NCBI GenBank assembly: GCA_023231475.1
Contig: JALJEE010000146.1
Coordinates: forward strand, 1-35,737
Length of the DNA: 35,737 bases
Source: Seison nebaliae
Lineage: Eukaryota; Rotifera; Pararotatoria; Seisonacea; Seisonidae
Direction: 5' to 3'
The stretch's first letter is position 1, and every line of letters begins with the position of its first letter. The notes below the pieces were generated by a model. It had not been told where the DNA came from. It saw nothing but the letters and a program-made list of their open reading frames with translations, and made no database searches. Below are positions 24,517-35,431 of this stretch, in pieces. The position numbers were made by a program, and so were the translations under genes.

Positions 24517-26338
24517 TCGATATAGAAAATATTGTTGACCGATTGACAAACATTAAAAAGAGATTAATGTCATAGAACTTCAATTTGAGTTTGTTTTTAG
24601 ACGTCGATATGAACAGAAAATTCCATTTGTCAATTCAACTAACAGTTGGATGGTTAATTATCTGGATCAATTCGCTCAACTACGTTCAACTATTAATATT
24701 GGTGAAGAATGACGTTTCTTTAATTTCACCAAACTTGGAAGAAATTAATCGATAAAATATAACGTTCGTAGAAATTGATTGTAATATCTAATTCAGATTC
24801 AATTGAATATGGTACAATTAATAAGCAACTAGGCAGAATGAGTTAAAATAAGATTTCCTTAAATTTCCCTGTCTAAAAAACATTCGTCGTAGAAACACAT
24901 AAATGGAACGTGTTTCCCCAATTCGCTCTAATAAATCAATGCTTTCTCCTAAACGAATTAGTCCAGTGAAAATGAAAATTTTGAATTGCCGCCAAAATCA
25001 ATTTCTTTCGTACACTCTCCCAACAACAACAGTATTACATAGTCATGACAAACGTACATAAGAAAGATATATCTTCCAATCATCATTCACGTTCTCCTTA
25101 TCACGTTCCATGTATGTATTATCCAATGAAATGATCCCACAACTCGTCACAGAACAATTGTCACTGTGATGAAATCAGTAAGATTTAAATAATTATTAAT
25201 TATTTCTTCTCTTACATACACCATCAGATACATTAGGACAATTGTAACACATGTTCTCTACACGCATTTACACACGTATATGTAAATAAGCACAATAGTT
25301 ACTTGATGATTTCACAACTCTCCTACACTTCCTCTTGGGGAGATATGTGGATAGTAAACATGAGGAAAGAAGTCGCAGAGATCAAATAATGAAGATAAAT
25401 ACGAGAAATTGGCTATTGTACGTAATTTCGGGAGGTGAACAGTCGTTGTAAAGTGAAAGACATGGAGAAAGAGAGAGAGAAGTAATAGAAAGTTGAGTTG
25501 AGAAAGAGAAAGATTAAGAAAATATAAATAATTTCATAGACATGATTCATTAAATGAAAGAATCGATAAAAGAACCTCCAGAAGAAAAGAATAGTACAGA
25601 GACTGAATATATACTACTCTTTTCTTCTGTAAATTCGAATATACAGAAGAGTAAGAGAGGATAATAGAATGCAGCGATGTGAGATAGAGAAATGAAAGAC
25701 ACTTCAAGGAGAGGGACATAGGCCTAAATGGGGAATAATAATAAATTATTAAATAAATAAAATATTTATTTAAACATAACGATAAAAAATTCGTTAATAT
25801 TAAACAATTAAATCTGTTTACTAATTAATCAATATTACTTCCAACAGACCATTAACATTAACAACAAGTTCCCGGAATCTTAAAAAAATGTGAAAGTTTG
25901 GAAGGGGCAAAAATAGAACACTAATTTCAATCGTTTTCTTTTCGAAAAAGCAGTGGGCATTGCCTATTTCGGACTATTGCCTTACATTTAAAATGGCGTC
26001 AACGATTTCATTGAATTTACATTGTACATAACAGAAATGTGTTTCATGGATGAATTTAAATTTAAATTCTCTCCCTTACCTCACCCACTTCTACTTCTAA
26101 TCGATATCTCCTAATTCAATTATTGAGCTGAACATCATGCTCTCGAAATCAAGACATGGAAATTTTGTTTTTTTTATAACAATTTTTTTGTATATGGAAA
26201 ATAAATGTTAATTTTATGCTCTGTTCACTTCTGGTGAATCACTTGGAGAAAGAGAAGTTCCTCCTTCGCCAACATTCAAATTCCCAATAATTCACGAATT
26301 AAAATTCACAGAGGTTTTTTAACGAATAATTTCGAATA
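24517..26338. other. 1.8-kb gap with two weak plus-strand coding candidates
   Basis: This lies between the domino start and the PSMA2 stop, so it holds the domino promoter and the PSMA2 3' region. Two short plus-strand open stretches might be coding. One is 24602-24711, preceded by TTTGTTTTTAG and ending in TGA. The other is 24903-25061, an ATG-started 52-codon frame (MERVSPIRSNKSMLSPKR...) rich in Ser/Thr-Pro sites. I could not join them to each other or to other exons. GA-rich simple sequence lies near 25455-25515, and 25737-25775 is AT-rich and palindrome-like. Otherwise I see nothing. Confidence 0.35.
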
Positions 26339-27190
26339 TTAGGCCACTGCTGCCAAATAGTCTTTAACTTCATTGGCTTTCAATCGACGGAAACCTTCTT
26401 TTGAACAAATTCCCAATTCGATATTATTCTCAGTCATTGTTCCTTCGAAAGATTCTTTCAATGATAATATCGCCATATGAATCGCATCATCTAATTCCAA
26501 CTCATCGTTATATCGTTTCTCTAAGAAACTCTTTCCATTAACGGCATGTTTTCCAATGGCTGTTGCTTTCCATGCAAAATAAGCGCCCTAAAACGATAAG
26601 AAACTAATAAATTAAATTAATTAATAATTAACCGATGGATCACATTGATATAAATATGGTTCATTCAAATGATAATCCCAACCGCAAATGAGCAATGAAA
26701 CTCCAAATGGTCTGACACCGCCACGTTGCGTATATTCCTGCATAACATATGCCACACGTTGAACCATTTGAGATGTAGGAATTTTTTCGTGATATTCTAA
26801 CTCATATTTCTGACCTAGCCGTCTAGCTTCTTTAACTAACAATCGGAAATCTGGTCCCATTCCTGAAAGAAACAAATTTAGAACTTTAAAATTTTATTGA
26901 TCAGAAATGAACCGGCATAAACCATTCCACAATTATCGGAAATCGGTTCCACTTTGTGAATTGATGAATCGTCATATAAAATAGATTTTTGTTTCTTTTC
27001 CGTTGCAATTACAACACCGTTCCTACCTTTAATACCGACAACAGGAGCACCGGCACCGACTGCTGCCAAAGCATATTCGATCTGCACTAATCGTCCAGAT
27101 GGACTGTTAGAGATGCCAATTAAGTATGATAATAAAATAAATAAGAACTTACCTGAACGTCGTCAAGGAAAAACCGTATCGTTCTGACAT
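26339..27190 (-). CDS. PSMA2: 20S proteasome subunit alpha type-2, 235 aa
   Basis: A structural alpha-ring subunit of the 20S proteasome core, in cytosol and nucleus. Exons 27153-27190, 26913-27103, 26633-26862 and 26339-26587 give 708 bases and 235 residues; the human protein has 234. The start [18 protein letters not shown] is the alpha-subunit N-terminal signature. It is followed by [73 protein letters not shown] and a C-terminus of VKDYLAAVA, all close to known PSMA2. It has no catalytic Thr, as expected for an alpha subunit. Intron 1 has the only canonical donor in the window (GTAAGT); introns 2 and 3 start GTTCAT and GTTAAT. The conservation makes its splice sites the best calibrated in this window. 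Confidence 0.96.
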
Positions 27191-27504
27191 TTCAATTTAA
27201 AAACGTTTTTTTAAAGAAATAATAAAGTGGAATTGGTGGAGCTAAAATATTAATAATTAAGAAATTATACGAAATGAACTAAATTATATTTCTTTAATTC
27301 GTAAACTCTAATAATTTGAAAATTAGTCATAAATATAGTTTTCTTATTCTCTTATTCAAAATTTAATTTAATCTATGATGTAATTCAACATCTAATTTGG
27401 AAGAAAAAGAATTCTTCAAAAAAAGAAGAATAAATGGAGTAAAAGATTTAATAAGAATTTTCTTTTGATTTTGAGTAATAATTTATTTGATAGTCTGAAA
27501 TAAT
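27191..27504. other. PSMA2 upstream region and dsRBD-gene 3' region
   Basis: An AT-rich gap between two genes on the minus strand. TTTATT at 27482-27487 is AATAAA on the minus strand, 18-23 bases after the stop codon of the dsRNA-binding gene, and is a likely polyadenylation signal. The end near 27190 must include the PSMA2 promoter; no TATA box stands out. Confidence 0.4.
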
Positions 27505-29454
27505 TCATTTAACTGGTTGAGATTCGTGAGAATGGAAACCAAGTGCAAGAAGCATATGAAAATATAGCAATCGTTTCGTCTCCATTTTTTTGAGACCGTA
27601 CAAACTCAAACAACATTTCTTCACCATCAGATCATTGATTAGAAGATAATGTGATTGAATCAATTCATTGTTTTCATTAACTAATTGTGCATAGATGTAG
27701 TGCAAATAAAGAACGAAATCTAATGTCAAAATTAATTGACAGACATAGATATTTTGTGTTTGATGTTTCTCGGTAGAACAAAAATATTTGGGTTGTGGTA
27801 AATGTAGAAGTTGTGAGAGGTTATGTAAAAGTGAAATTGGATTCCCTCGAATCTCGAGACATTTGTATACATTGTTTACACAAAGTTTATTTAACTGTTG
27901 CCATTGTTTCCCTTTGAGACCTTTGACGAATGTTTGTGGATTAATCAGATAATAATTATCTTTTTTGTGTTTATTCATGAATATGCAATCGACAGATGCA
28001 TTATAAAATATATTTAATTCTTTCTCATAATTCTCTTTCATTATCCTCAGATGTCCCAACAAAGTCTTCAAAAAACAAATTAATTAGAGAGAAGATAATT
28101 AAAGAAAAATTTGAACATGTAAAGCTGCTTCAGCTGCCACTTGTCTTGCTGCCTTTTTACTCTCACCTTGACCAATAACTGTAAGTATAACTTTTTCATC
28201 TTTATCCATCACCGAACAACGAAACATCATTTTCAAATCATGAGACGGACCATAACATGATTCCGATTTGAATTCGATACTTCCTAATTTGAGACGTGCC
28301 ACATATTCATATAACATCGATATATAAGTTTTGAAATGATATGTTCGAGTGAATTCTTCATGTAATTCATAAATAGCTGTATTGATACGATGTAATTGAT
28401 TAAGTTTATTTTCATAAGGTAGATCTGTAGGAGCATAAGGAATTAAGAGGTTTTCATTCATCGAATTGATTGATTGAGCAAAAGCAGAATATGGTGGTCG
28501 AAGACGTTTAGTGATAGCGATCCATTTGAATAATGGTTCGAAATAACCGATCAACTTCTTCATTGTGATATCATTCGCATTCACCGAACTATTATATCCA
28601 CCGTCATAAAACAACAGTTCGAGATGTGTCGAATTATTCATTTGTTTCAATTTCTTCCAAATTATATGTAACGTTGGACGATCATAACATCGATCGTCAC
28701 TATTATCATTGAATTCACCAAGTTGACAATTGAGCGAGTGAAATTTTTTTGGCATATCAAAAAACTTCTGTAAATCTTCCATTCCATACCATTGATAATA
28801 TTCCGTTAAATATTTCCTTTCAATAATATTTTGATTATTATTACCATTATTCCCGTTGTTGTTGTGATTATACGATGTTGTCGTAATAGTTGATGAGGAT
28901 GATGTTGATGATGATGAGGCGGAAATTATATTGAAATTATTTTCATTTAGAAATAATTGTTGAAGGTTTTCGATATTTGGGAAATATTCACAGAAATTCG
29001 TCATTTGTATAAAACATTGATAGGCAATAGAAGACTTATCTCTGAAAATATTATAAATTGAAGGGAAGAAATAAATAGGAAACTTATTAGTTTGAAAAAT
29101 TTTGAGGAGATCGGATTCCATTAAATTTCTCTTTTTTCTATCAGTTACATGTTTATTGAGATAATTGGCGAGTAGTTGGAATATTTTCAATTTCTCTTTC
29201 GTCTCATCCACATTCGTTAGATAATTCTTTATATTTTTCCATTCATTTACACAATTTGAATTCTTCTCTATCAGTTGGTCAATATAAGATAATAGATCAA
29301 ATCTTGAATCTTTACAGGTTTTGATGAAATGAGTGAAAGTCAATTTCCATTCAACAACTTTTGTCACAATAATAATATTTAGAAGATTCGTCCAATCCAG
29401 TAGAATTTTATTAACGTTTTTCGATCTATTCTTTTCTATTGAATTTCCATTAAA
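27505..29454 (-). CDS. dsRNA-binding-domain protein of unrecognised family, at least ~632 aa
   Basis: Two exons, 28117 to ~29454 and 27505-28065, join in phase 0 across a 51-base intron (GTTCAA donor, TTTGAAG acceptor). The join completes a double-stranded RNA binding domain. It has a first helix (TYISMLYEYVARLKL), beta strands with GPSHDLKMMFRCSV and VIGQGESKKAARQVAAEAAL, then HTLLGHL from the next exon. GPSH, the GxGxSKKxA motif and AAEAAL are the RNA-contact and core signatures. The ~430 residues before it and ~180 after it match nothing I know. A short Ser/Thr run near residue 180 is low complexity. The gene may act in small-RNA or RNA-editing or -stability pathways, but only RNA binding is supported. 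The start is unresolved: the frame is open to 29454 with no ATG before residue ~90, so a short 5' exon is likely, possibly ATGAAC at 29498. Confidence 0.7.
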
Positions 29455-29783
29455 TTAATTTTCAAACAATTTAAATGATTTTCAGAATTAACGTTCATAT
29501 GAATGATGACGAATGAGAGTAAGTGAGTGAGTGAGAGAGAAAAATAGAAAAGAAGCGCAAAAAAGTTTAACTTGTCGATCGATACATTTCCAGTTCAATT
29601 AAAGAGTAATCGCATACATTCTCATCACGATATTCATTCAAATCATTACTTTGTAATATTAATTTCGCCACATTGTTCAGTGCTCGTTGTTTTGTGTTGC
29701 CTATCAAAGAGAAATATCCATTAGTTCATCATAACAATTAATAGAATTATTAGAATTATTCCAATTATTCAAATTTAGTCGAT
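29455..29783. promoter_or_regulatory. Bidirectional upstream region between dsRBD gene and DNAL1
   Basis: The two genes diverge across this gap, which should hold both promoters, both 5' leaders and probably a tiny first exon of the minus-strand gene. A GAGT/GAGA-rich stretch lies at 29515-29540. No TATA box or known motif is convincing. Confidence 0.4.
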
Positions 29784-30362
29784 ATGGCAAAAGCACCAGT
29801 GGCATTAACTAAAGATGCTTTGTTGAGATGGGAAGCGAACGGAGGAGATAATGGAGAGACGAGACAAACTGCAGAAGTTGTCAAACTTATCGGTCAGATA
29901 CCACCAATCGAAAAGATGGATGCTAGTTTGAACGCTTTACATAATTGTAAACAATTGTCCTTATCGACAAATGCCATCGAGAAGATAGCGAATTTGAATG
30001 CATTAAAATTCCTAAAAATATTGTCGTTAGGTAGAAACAATTTGAAAACATTAAGTGGTATCGAAGCAGTAGCTGATACTTTGGAACAGTTGTGGATATC
30101 TAACAATTTCATTGAGAAATTGAAAGGTATTCAACGAATGCAACAATTGACCACACTTTACATTTCATGCAATTTGGTGAAGGAGATGAGTGAAATTAAT
30201 CGTTTAATCGAACTTCCACGATTGACGGATTTAAATGTGATCGGTAATCCGATTGAGGAGAAAGCGGCAGATAAAGATGAATTTCGAAAAGATCTCCAAA
30301 AAAAGATTCGAACTCTACATCGGATTGATGGGATTGCTTATGTGAAGGAGGATGATGAATAA
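29784..30362 (+). CDS. DNAL1: Dynein axonemal light chain 1 (outer-arm LRR light chain), 192 aa
   Basis: An LRR light chain (LC1) that binds the microtubule-binding stalk of the outer-arm dynein gamma/beta heavy chain in motile cilia and flagella. The single exon gives 192 residues; human DNAL1 has 190. The start MAKAPVALTKDALLRWE matches the family. Then come IPPIEKMDASL (~40-50), LSLSTNAIEKIANLNAL, ILSLGRNNLKTLSGIEAV, LEQLWISNNFIEKLKGI, LYISCNLVKEM, and GNPIEEKAADKDEFRKD before an acidic tail. The LRRs are the SDS22-like type and all the diagnostic blocks are intact. It has no intron, although neighbours such as SLC26 have many. If the organism is a mite with aflagellate sperm, keeping this gene is notable. 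Confidence 0.95.
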   Translation: MAKAPVALTKDALLRWEANGGDNGETRQTAEVVKLIGQIPPIEKMDASLNALHNCKQLSLSTNAIEKIANLNALKFLKILSLGRNNLKTLSGIEAVADTLEQLWISNNFIEKLKGIQRMQQLTTLYISCNLVKEMSEINRLIELPRLTDLNVIGNPIEEKAADKDEFRKDLQKKIRTLHRIDGIAYVKEDDE

Positions 30363-31892
30363 CAAATAACCAGATGCTGAATATTTTTTAGAGGGTAGAT
30401 TGAGTAGCACATTAATCCGTTCATCTTCACATTCATTCTTATAGAATGAATATCGATATGGTATCTGATTATAATTATGAATAATTGTTCGATTAAATTG
30501 AAATTAATTTATTTTTCATTTTCATTTCAGAATATCATCAAATTAATTTGAGTGGAGGGATGAAAGAATTGAGAAATAGAATAATCTCTTGTCAAATGAA
30601 GAGAAATGGAACTTTACTATCATGTGCCTTCTTCTTAAATTCGTCGAACAAGAAAGGTTGATTTTGACTCATGTTGTGAAATATCAATCTTCCACCATCA
30701 ATTTCGAATCATGACATAATTGAGATTCATTTACCACTTATCACAATTGATTTATTTAAATTAAAATTAAAAGCTAATCATTCAATGAAAAGAAATGTGG
30801 TGGAGAACCTTCAATCTTGTTTTCCATATTGTCTAATTAAAATTATGTTACGTCATCATATTACGACGTCATCAACTGTTAAGTATTCTCATTTCTGTGC
30901 ATCTAACGCTTACATCGATATTCGACTCTCTCACAATCTCATGGGAGTTGAACTGAAAAATATTTGATATTGTTTTGGACTATGTTTTCCTTTTAACAAT
31001 TTTTCGAAACCATTAATAACTTTTTCGAAATCATTAATAATTTAAATGCGAATTAATCAATATGAATTTTGATTTAAGTTTAATTCGATTCTTTATTAAT
31101 TTCTTTATGTCCGAGATAATTTCTTTATCGCTTTATAAAGTCTAAATCGTCTCATCTTTTCTCCTCTTCATAAGTATTTTAATTTGAAAAATAATATAAT
31201 TAATTTATTTTAACTTTAAAAACAAATATTAAATTTATGATTATTAGATAAATTTAATTAATACAGATTAAGTGGAGGTGAATAAATAAGATAAATAATA
31301 AATTAACTTCTTTAACTCACAAATATATCTTTAACGTTGAGGAAGGATAAATATTTGATATCTGTTCACAATGGTTTGTTAGATAACAATTAATTTCGTT
31401 TATGTTGAAAACATAAAAATGAAAGAGAAATCTGTTAAACGAATTTAAAATTTTTGATACATATAAACACTGTTGGTAGTTCTTTTTCAATTGATGATCT
31501 AAATATGTTGTATGTGATTCTGAATGTGTTTATTGTCAATAATCGTTTAATGATTTGAGTGATTATATTGGTCCAATATTGTACAGGATTTAATGATAGT
31601 AAATTTACAGAAAACAATTTGAAAAAAAATCACCGCCAATTGGACACTAGTTATTGAGTGAGTAATTTAGAGACGAATGACATTAATTTTATTTCTAAAT
31701 TGAGTTATTTGATATTCGATGTTAAATTGAATTTTAATCGAGTAAACAGTAGACACTCATCACACACAACATGTTTAGAAATCAAATAATGTGTAGGATG
31801 TAATTGAATAAAATGATCGATATTCCCCTCATCTGAACACTTCCATTCACTCAACTGGAAACTAATTTTTCTTTTTCAATTGGAAGGAAAAT
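30363..31892. other. 1.5-kb intergenic region; short tandem repeat, no gene recognised
   Basis: It contains the DNAL1 3' region and the upstream region of the SLC26 gene. A 60-codon ATG frame at 30785-30967 (+) and a 60-codon frame at 31435-31617 (-) have no family features, and I do not call them. Two ACGTCATC elements lie at 30850 and 30866. A 21-base tandem duplication lies at 31000-31041. Confidence 0.4.
31000..31041. repeat. Two-copy 21-base tandem duplication
   Basis: Two adjacent 21-base units, both starting TTTTTCGAAA and then CATTAATAA-like, differ at two positions. This looks like a local slippage or duplication product in intergenic AT-rich DNA. Confidence 0.7.
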
Positions 31893-34376
31893 ATGGGGAG
31901 AATGTCAAGAAAGAAACTTTCCAAGAAGAATTTTCGAGTTGACAAAAAAAGTTTAATTGAGAAACTCCTAAGTTTTTTCGGCTTTATCGAACACTTTCGG
32001 ACATATCATGTGAAAACCGATCTATTAAGTGATATAGTTGCTGGTGTAACTGTAGGAATTATGGTCATTCCTCAAGGTTGATCAATTCCTCATTCTTCAA
32101 TAATAAGTAAAATTTTTGTTTGGATTAGGTATGGCTTATGGAATGTTAGCAAGTCTTCGATCAGTCAATGGATTATACTTATCATTTTTTTCTTCAATTA
32201 TCTACTTCATTTTTGGTGGATCGCAATTCATTTCATTAGGTTGACATATCATAATCTCACATTTCTCGAATTCGATATATACTTAAAATATTCAGGACCA
32301 ATTGCAATTTTGGCATTGTTAACAGCATCATCAGCTGAAAAGTTTGCTGATGCAATAAATGATGATTCATTATCATTTATGGAAAAGAAGATTCTCGTTG
32401 CATCTTCTTTAGCATTCGTTACTGGTATAATTCAAGTGGGAATGAGCATATGCAAATTAGGATTTCTTGCTACTTATCTATCAGATCCTTTGGTATCTGG
32501 TTTTACCACCGGTGCTTCCGTCCACGTTCTTGTCAGTCAGATCAAAAGTTTAATGGGAATTTCCGTACAACGTCGAGATGGAATTTTTAAAGTTCCCCTG
32601 GTTAGTTTTTAGGGAATAACGTATTAATTTTATTGTCGTTTATTAGACTTTATATGATATCCTTTGTAAGTTGGATGAAGCGAATGTGGTGGAGGTTTTT
32701 ATCTCCATGATAGCTCTCATTGTTTTCTTTCTGATAAAAGAATATATTAACAAACCATATAAAAGTAAGTTACCAATGCCAATTCCAAGTGAATTGATTG
32801 TTGTTATCATCGCAACAATTGCATCGACTTTTCTTTATTTGAACGATCAATTTGGAATTAAGATTGTGGGTGCGATTCCTTATGGATTACCTGCACCCAC
32901 ATTACCATCATTCTTACTAATGCCTCAATTGATCACCAATGGATTTATAGCTGCCATCATTTCATATGCTATTACTTATTCAATGGCGGTCATATTTGCA
33001 AAGCAAACACTCAACAAAGTTCCTAATGCAAACAATGAATTAATTGCATATGGTCTCTGCAGTATTGGCGGTGCATTCTTTCAATGTTTTCCAGCTGGTG
33101 CTTCATTATCAAGAAGTTCTGTTCAGAGAAATAGCGGTGCCAAGAGTCAAGTTCTTTCATCTTAACTTTCTTCCTTCTCATATTCATTCATAGTTATCTG
33201 GAATAATTGCAGCAATTTTAATTCTTTGCATTCTCATGTTCATGGGGAAATATTTCTATGCATTACCGAAAGTTTACAAGAAATTTAAATTAACTTATAA
33301 TAAATTATCAATTTGCAGTGTATTTTAGCAGCAATTATCGTTTTCGCATTAAAGGGAATGTTTAGACAAATCCTTGATTTCATCTTTTATTTCAAGGCCA
33401 ACAAATATGAAGGAGTTACCTTTTGAGTTGAATTTGTTTCTAACATAAAATTTTATGGATTTCAGACAATTTGGCTAATTTCTTGTTTATCCGTCATATT
33501 GGTGGACGTTGATTATGGATTATTTTTATCATTTATGTGCAATTTTGTTTTTGTCGTATGGCAAACACAAAGGTTTTTTTTTCTTTCATTCGACAATTAA
33601 TGGTAATTATATAAATATTTCCAAGAACTAAACTCATCCAATATGAAGTAGAAGAACCGGCACAAATTCAACGGTTTTCTGATGCAATTATAGTTTTCAT
33701 TTAATCGATATTATAATTGATAAAAACTAAAATCTTTTGAAGAATAATTCAAAGGATTCTGTCACTCATTTAACTTATAAGAGTCCATTATACTTTGCGA
33801 ATTGTGAGAAATTTCGAGATCAGTTAAATGAATTGAAGGAAGAAGTCGTTGGAAATAAATTTGTAAAATTTAGCGACCAAGATAAGTCGTCTAACAATTT
33901 TATCTTACTCGATTTCTCCGGAGTGAATTATGTCGATACAATGGGCATTCGTGTATTGGCTAATGTCTGAATTTATTTTATCTTTTCATTTATTACCATT
34001 TTCAGATGAAAACTAATTTAGAAAAGAAAGATTTCCAAATGATTTGCTTCAATTATAATCGTTAATTATTATTATTATTATTATTTATTATTTTATAATA
34101 TTATAAATAAATAGGACAAATAAAGAAATTATCACAATATATGAAACGGAAAGGAAAAATTGATCGAACGGATTATTTATTCGACGAATATGATAAGAAT
34201 TATTTTACAAAAAAACCGGTTAGAAGCTTTATTCAACTAATTCTCCCTTCATCTTCTTCTTATAGGTAATGGATACCTTTGTTCACTTGAATGGAGATGA
34301 TGAAATCAGTAATGGAATTATGAAGACTAAAATCACATGGTTCGATAAAGATGGAAACTCAATAAGACATTTATAA
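31893..34376 (+). CDS. SLC26-type (SulP) anion/sulfate transporter with STAS domain, ~647 aa
   Basis: A multi-pass plasma-membrane anion exchanger or channel of the SulP/SLC26 family. Twelve exons: 31893-32076, 32129-32239, 32296-32600, 32647-33150, 33194-33271, 33319-33414, 33466-33572, 33626-33692, 33743-33964, 34006-34060, 34115-34218, 34266-34376. The total is 1944 bases with frame kept. The first exon ends in the family signature VAGVTVGIMVIPQGMAYG, completed in exon 2, then LYLSFFSSIIYFIFG. Exons 3 and 4 have GFTTGASVHVLVSQIK and FPAGASLSRSSVQRNSGAKSQLSG, a SulP hallmark. From about residue 470 the STAS domain follows, with LYFANCEKFRDQL and FILLDFSGVNYVDTMGIRVL. The protein is short for SLC26 (usually 700-800) because the STAS insert and tail are small. 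Substrate is unknown. Ten of 11 donors start GTT. Confidence 0.92.
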
Positions 34377-34405
34377 ACAATTTATTTTTTTATATAATTT
34401 TGTTA

Positions 34406-34411
34406 AATAAA
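34406..34411 (+). terminator. AATAAA polyadenylation signal of the SLC26 gene
   Basis: AATAAA begins 30 bases past the stop codon in T-rich sequence. It would give a very short 3' untranslated region, in keeping with the next gene converging 178 bases away. Confidence 0.5.
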
Positions 34412-34554
34412 ATTTTTTCAACCATTATCCATTCTCAATTAATTTGGAGTAATTTAAAACTAAATTCTGTAAATAAATCTCTATTCTTTACGGTAAGACC
34501 TCCTGACCAATCTGTCGAAGAAAAAAATGCTGAAACTATAAAAATATATAAATC

Positions 34555-35332
34555 TTAACATTGAAATGTTAATTGTATTCCAAACCATAAATTTCCCATA
34601 TGATTTCCGCCAAGAACTAATTTGACATTTCTATCAATTTTCCTAATTAATTCTAAATAAAACGATTTCGATTGATATCCAACATTCCAAGTGTCTTTGA
34701 GGCAGTTAACGGAGAACTTACAACAATTATCATCTTTTTTCACTTTCCTAAAATTCAGTTATAAGAATATGTTGAAGATTAAAAAAACTTAACAGATTTA
34801 GGCTAAAATTCTCTTTTTTATTTTTAACTGCAACACTTATAAAATTAGCTTGGAAATTCTTTTTCTTGTTGAATATGACATTGATCGCATTATTTTCATA
34901 GTTGAATTTTATTCCTGATTTCCATGATGAATTAATGAAAGGCGTTCTTGTAGTTATTTGGAAATTGGGAGTTGATAATTCCCATGTAATATTTATCGGA
35001 TCATTATACGTTTCATATTCGTTGATTATATGTAAGTTCCATTTATGTAATCCTGGTAGAATAATGGGAGGAAATTTATAACTCAAAGTAAATGCAAAAT
35101 TTTTGAGTTCTATGTCTAAGTTATCAGCTAAATTCTTTTTGATTGTCCATTTGCCCTCGGAATCGATTTGTAACTTCAATTTATGTTCCGTATGATCAAA
35201 TATGGTGCATTTTGTCACCAATTTCGTTTTGCTTGTGTGTCCTTTTGAGAGAGTGGTTAATGATATTATGGGAATATTATTCCTTTCATATTTTAACATT
35301 CCACTCACAAAGTTGATTAACGAACGAGCTTC
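34555..35332 (-). CDS. Divergent VDAC/porin_3-like beta-barrel protein, 5' end unresolved
   Basis: Exons 34794-35332 and 34555-34747 join in phase 2 across a 46-base intron (GTTAAG donor) to give about 244 residues. The order of elements follows mitochondrial VDAC. EARSLINFVSGML... resembles the GKSARDVFTKGYGFG start. TKLVTKCTIFDH...GKWTIKKNLADNLDIELKNF resembles the region of strands 3-5 (EKWNTDNTLGTEI...LARGLKLTF). The C-terminus GNHMGNLWFGIQLTFQC resembles GGHKLGLGLEFQA. Alternating polar and hydrophobic residues run throughout, as in a barrel. Identity is low, and it is shorter than the usual ~283 residues. The first ~15 residues should come from an exon upstream of the acceptor at 35333-35335; I could not find it in the 99 bases before the next gene. 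If the acceptor is false, translation could start at the Met of GMLKYERNN. A metabolite channel of the outer mitochondrial membrane is the best guess. Confidence 0.55.
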
Positions 35333-35431
35333 CTATTTTAAAATTATATTTCTCCTTTTATATAGATGATTTAACGGCATAAAATATATTACATAAATTA
35401 CACGTTTAAATTATTATTATTTTTTTTTATT

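Noticed and set aside
25534-25719. 61-codon Ser/Leu-rich minus-strand frame
   Set aside because: Antisense of GA-rich simple sequence, with no start context or family features.
30785-30967. 60-codon ATG frame downstream of DNAL1
   Set aside because: No homology or domain features; length is within chance for this gap.
31435-31617. 60-codon minus-strand frame upstream of SLC26
   Set aside because: No ATG at the start and no motif. A terminal exon of an unseen gene is possible but unsupported.
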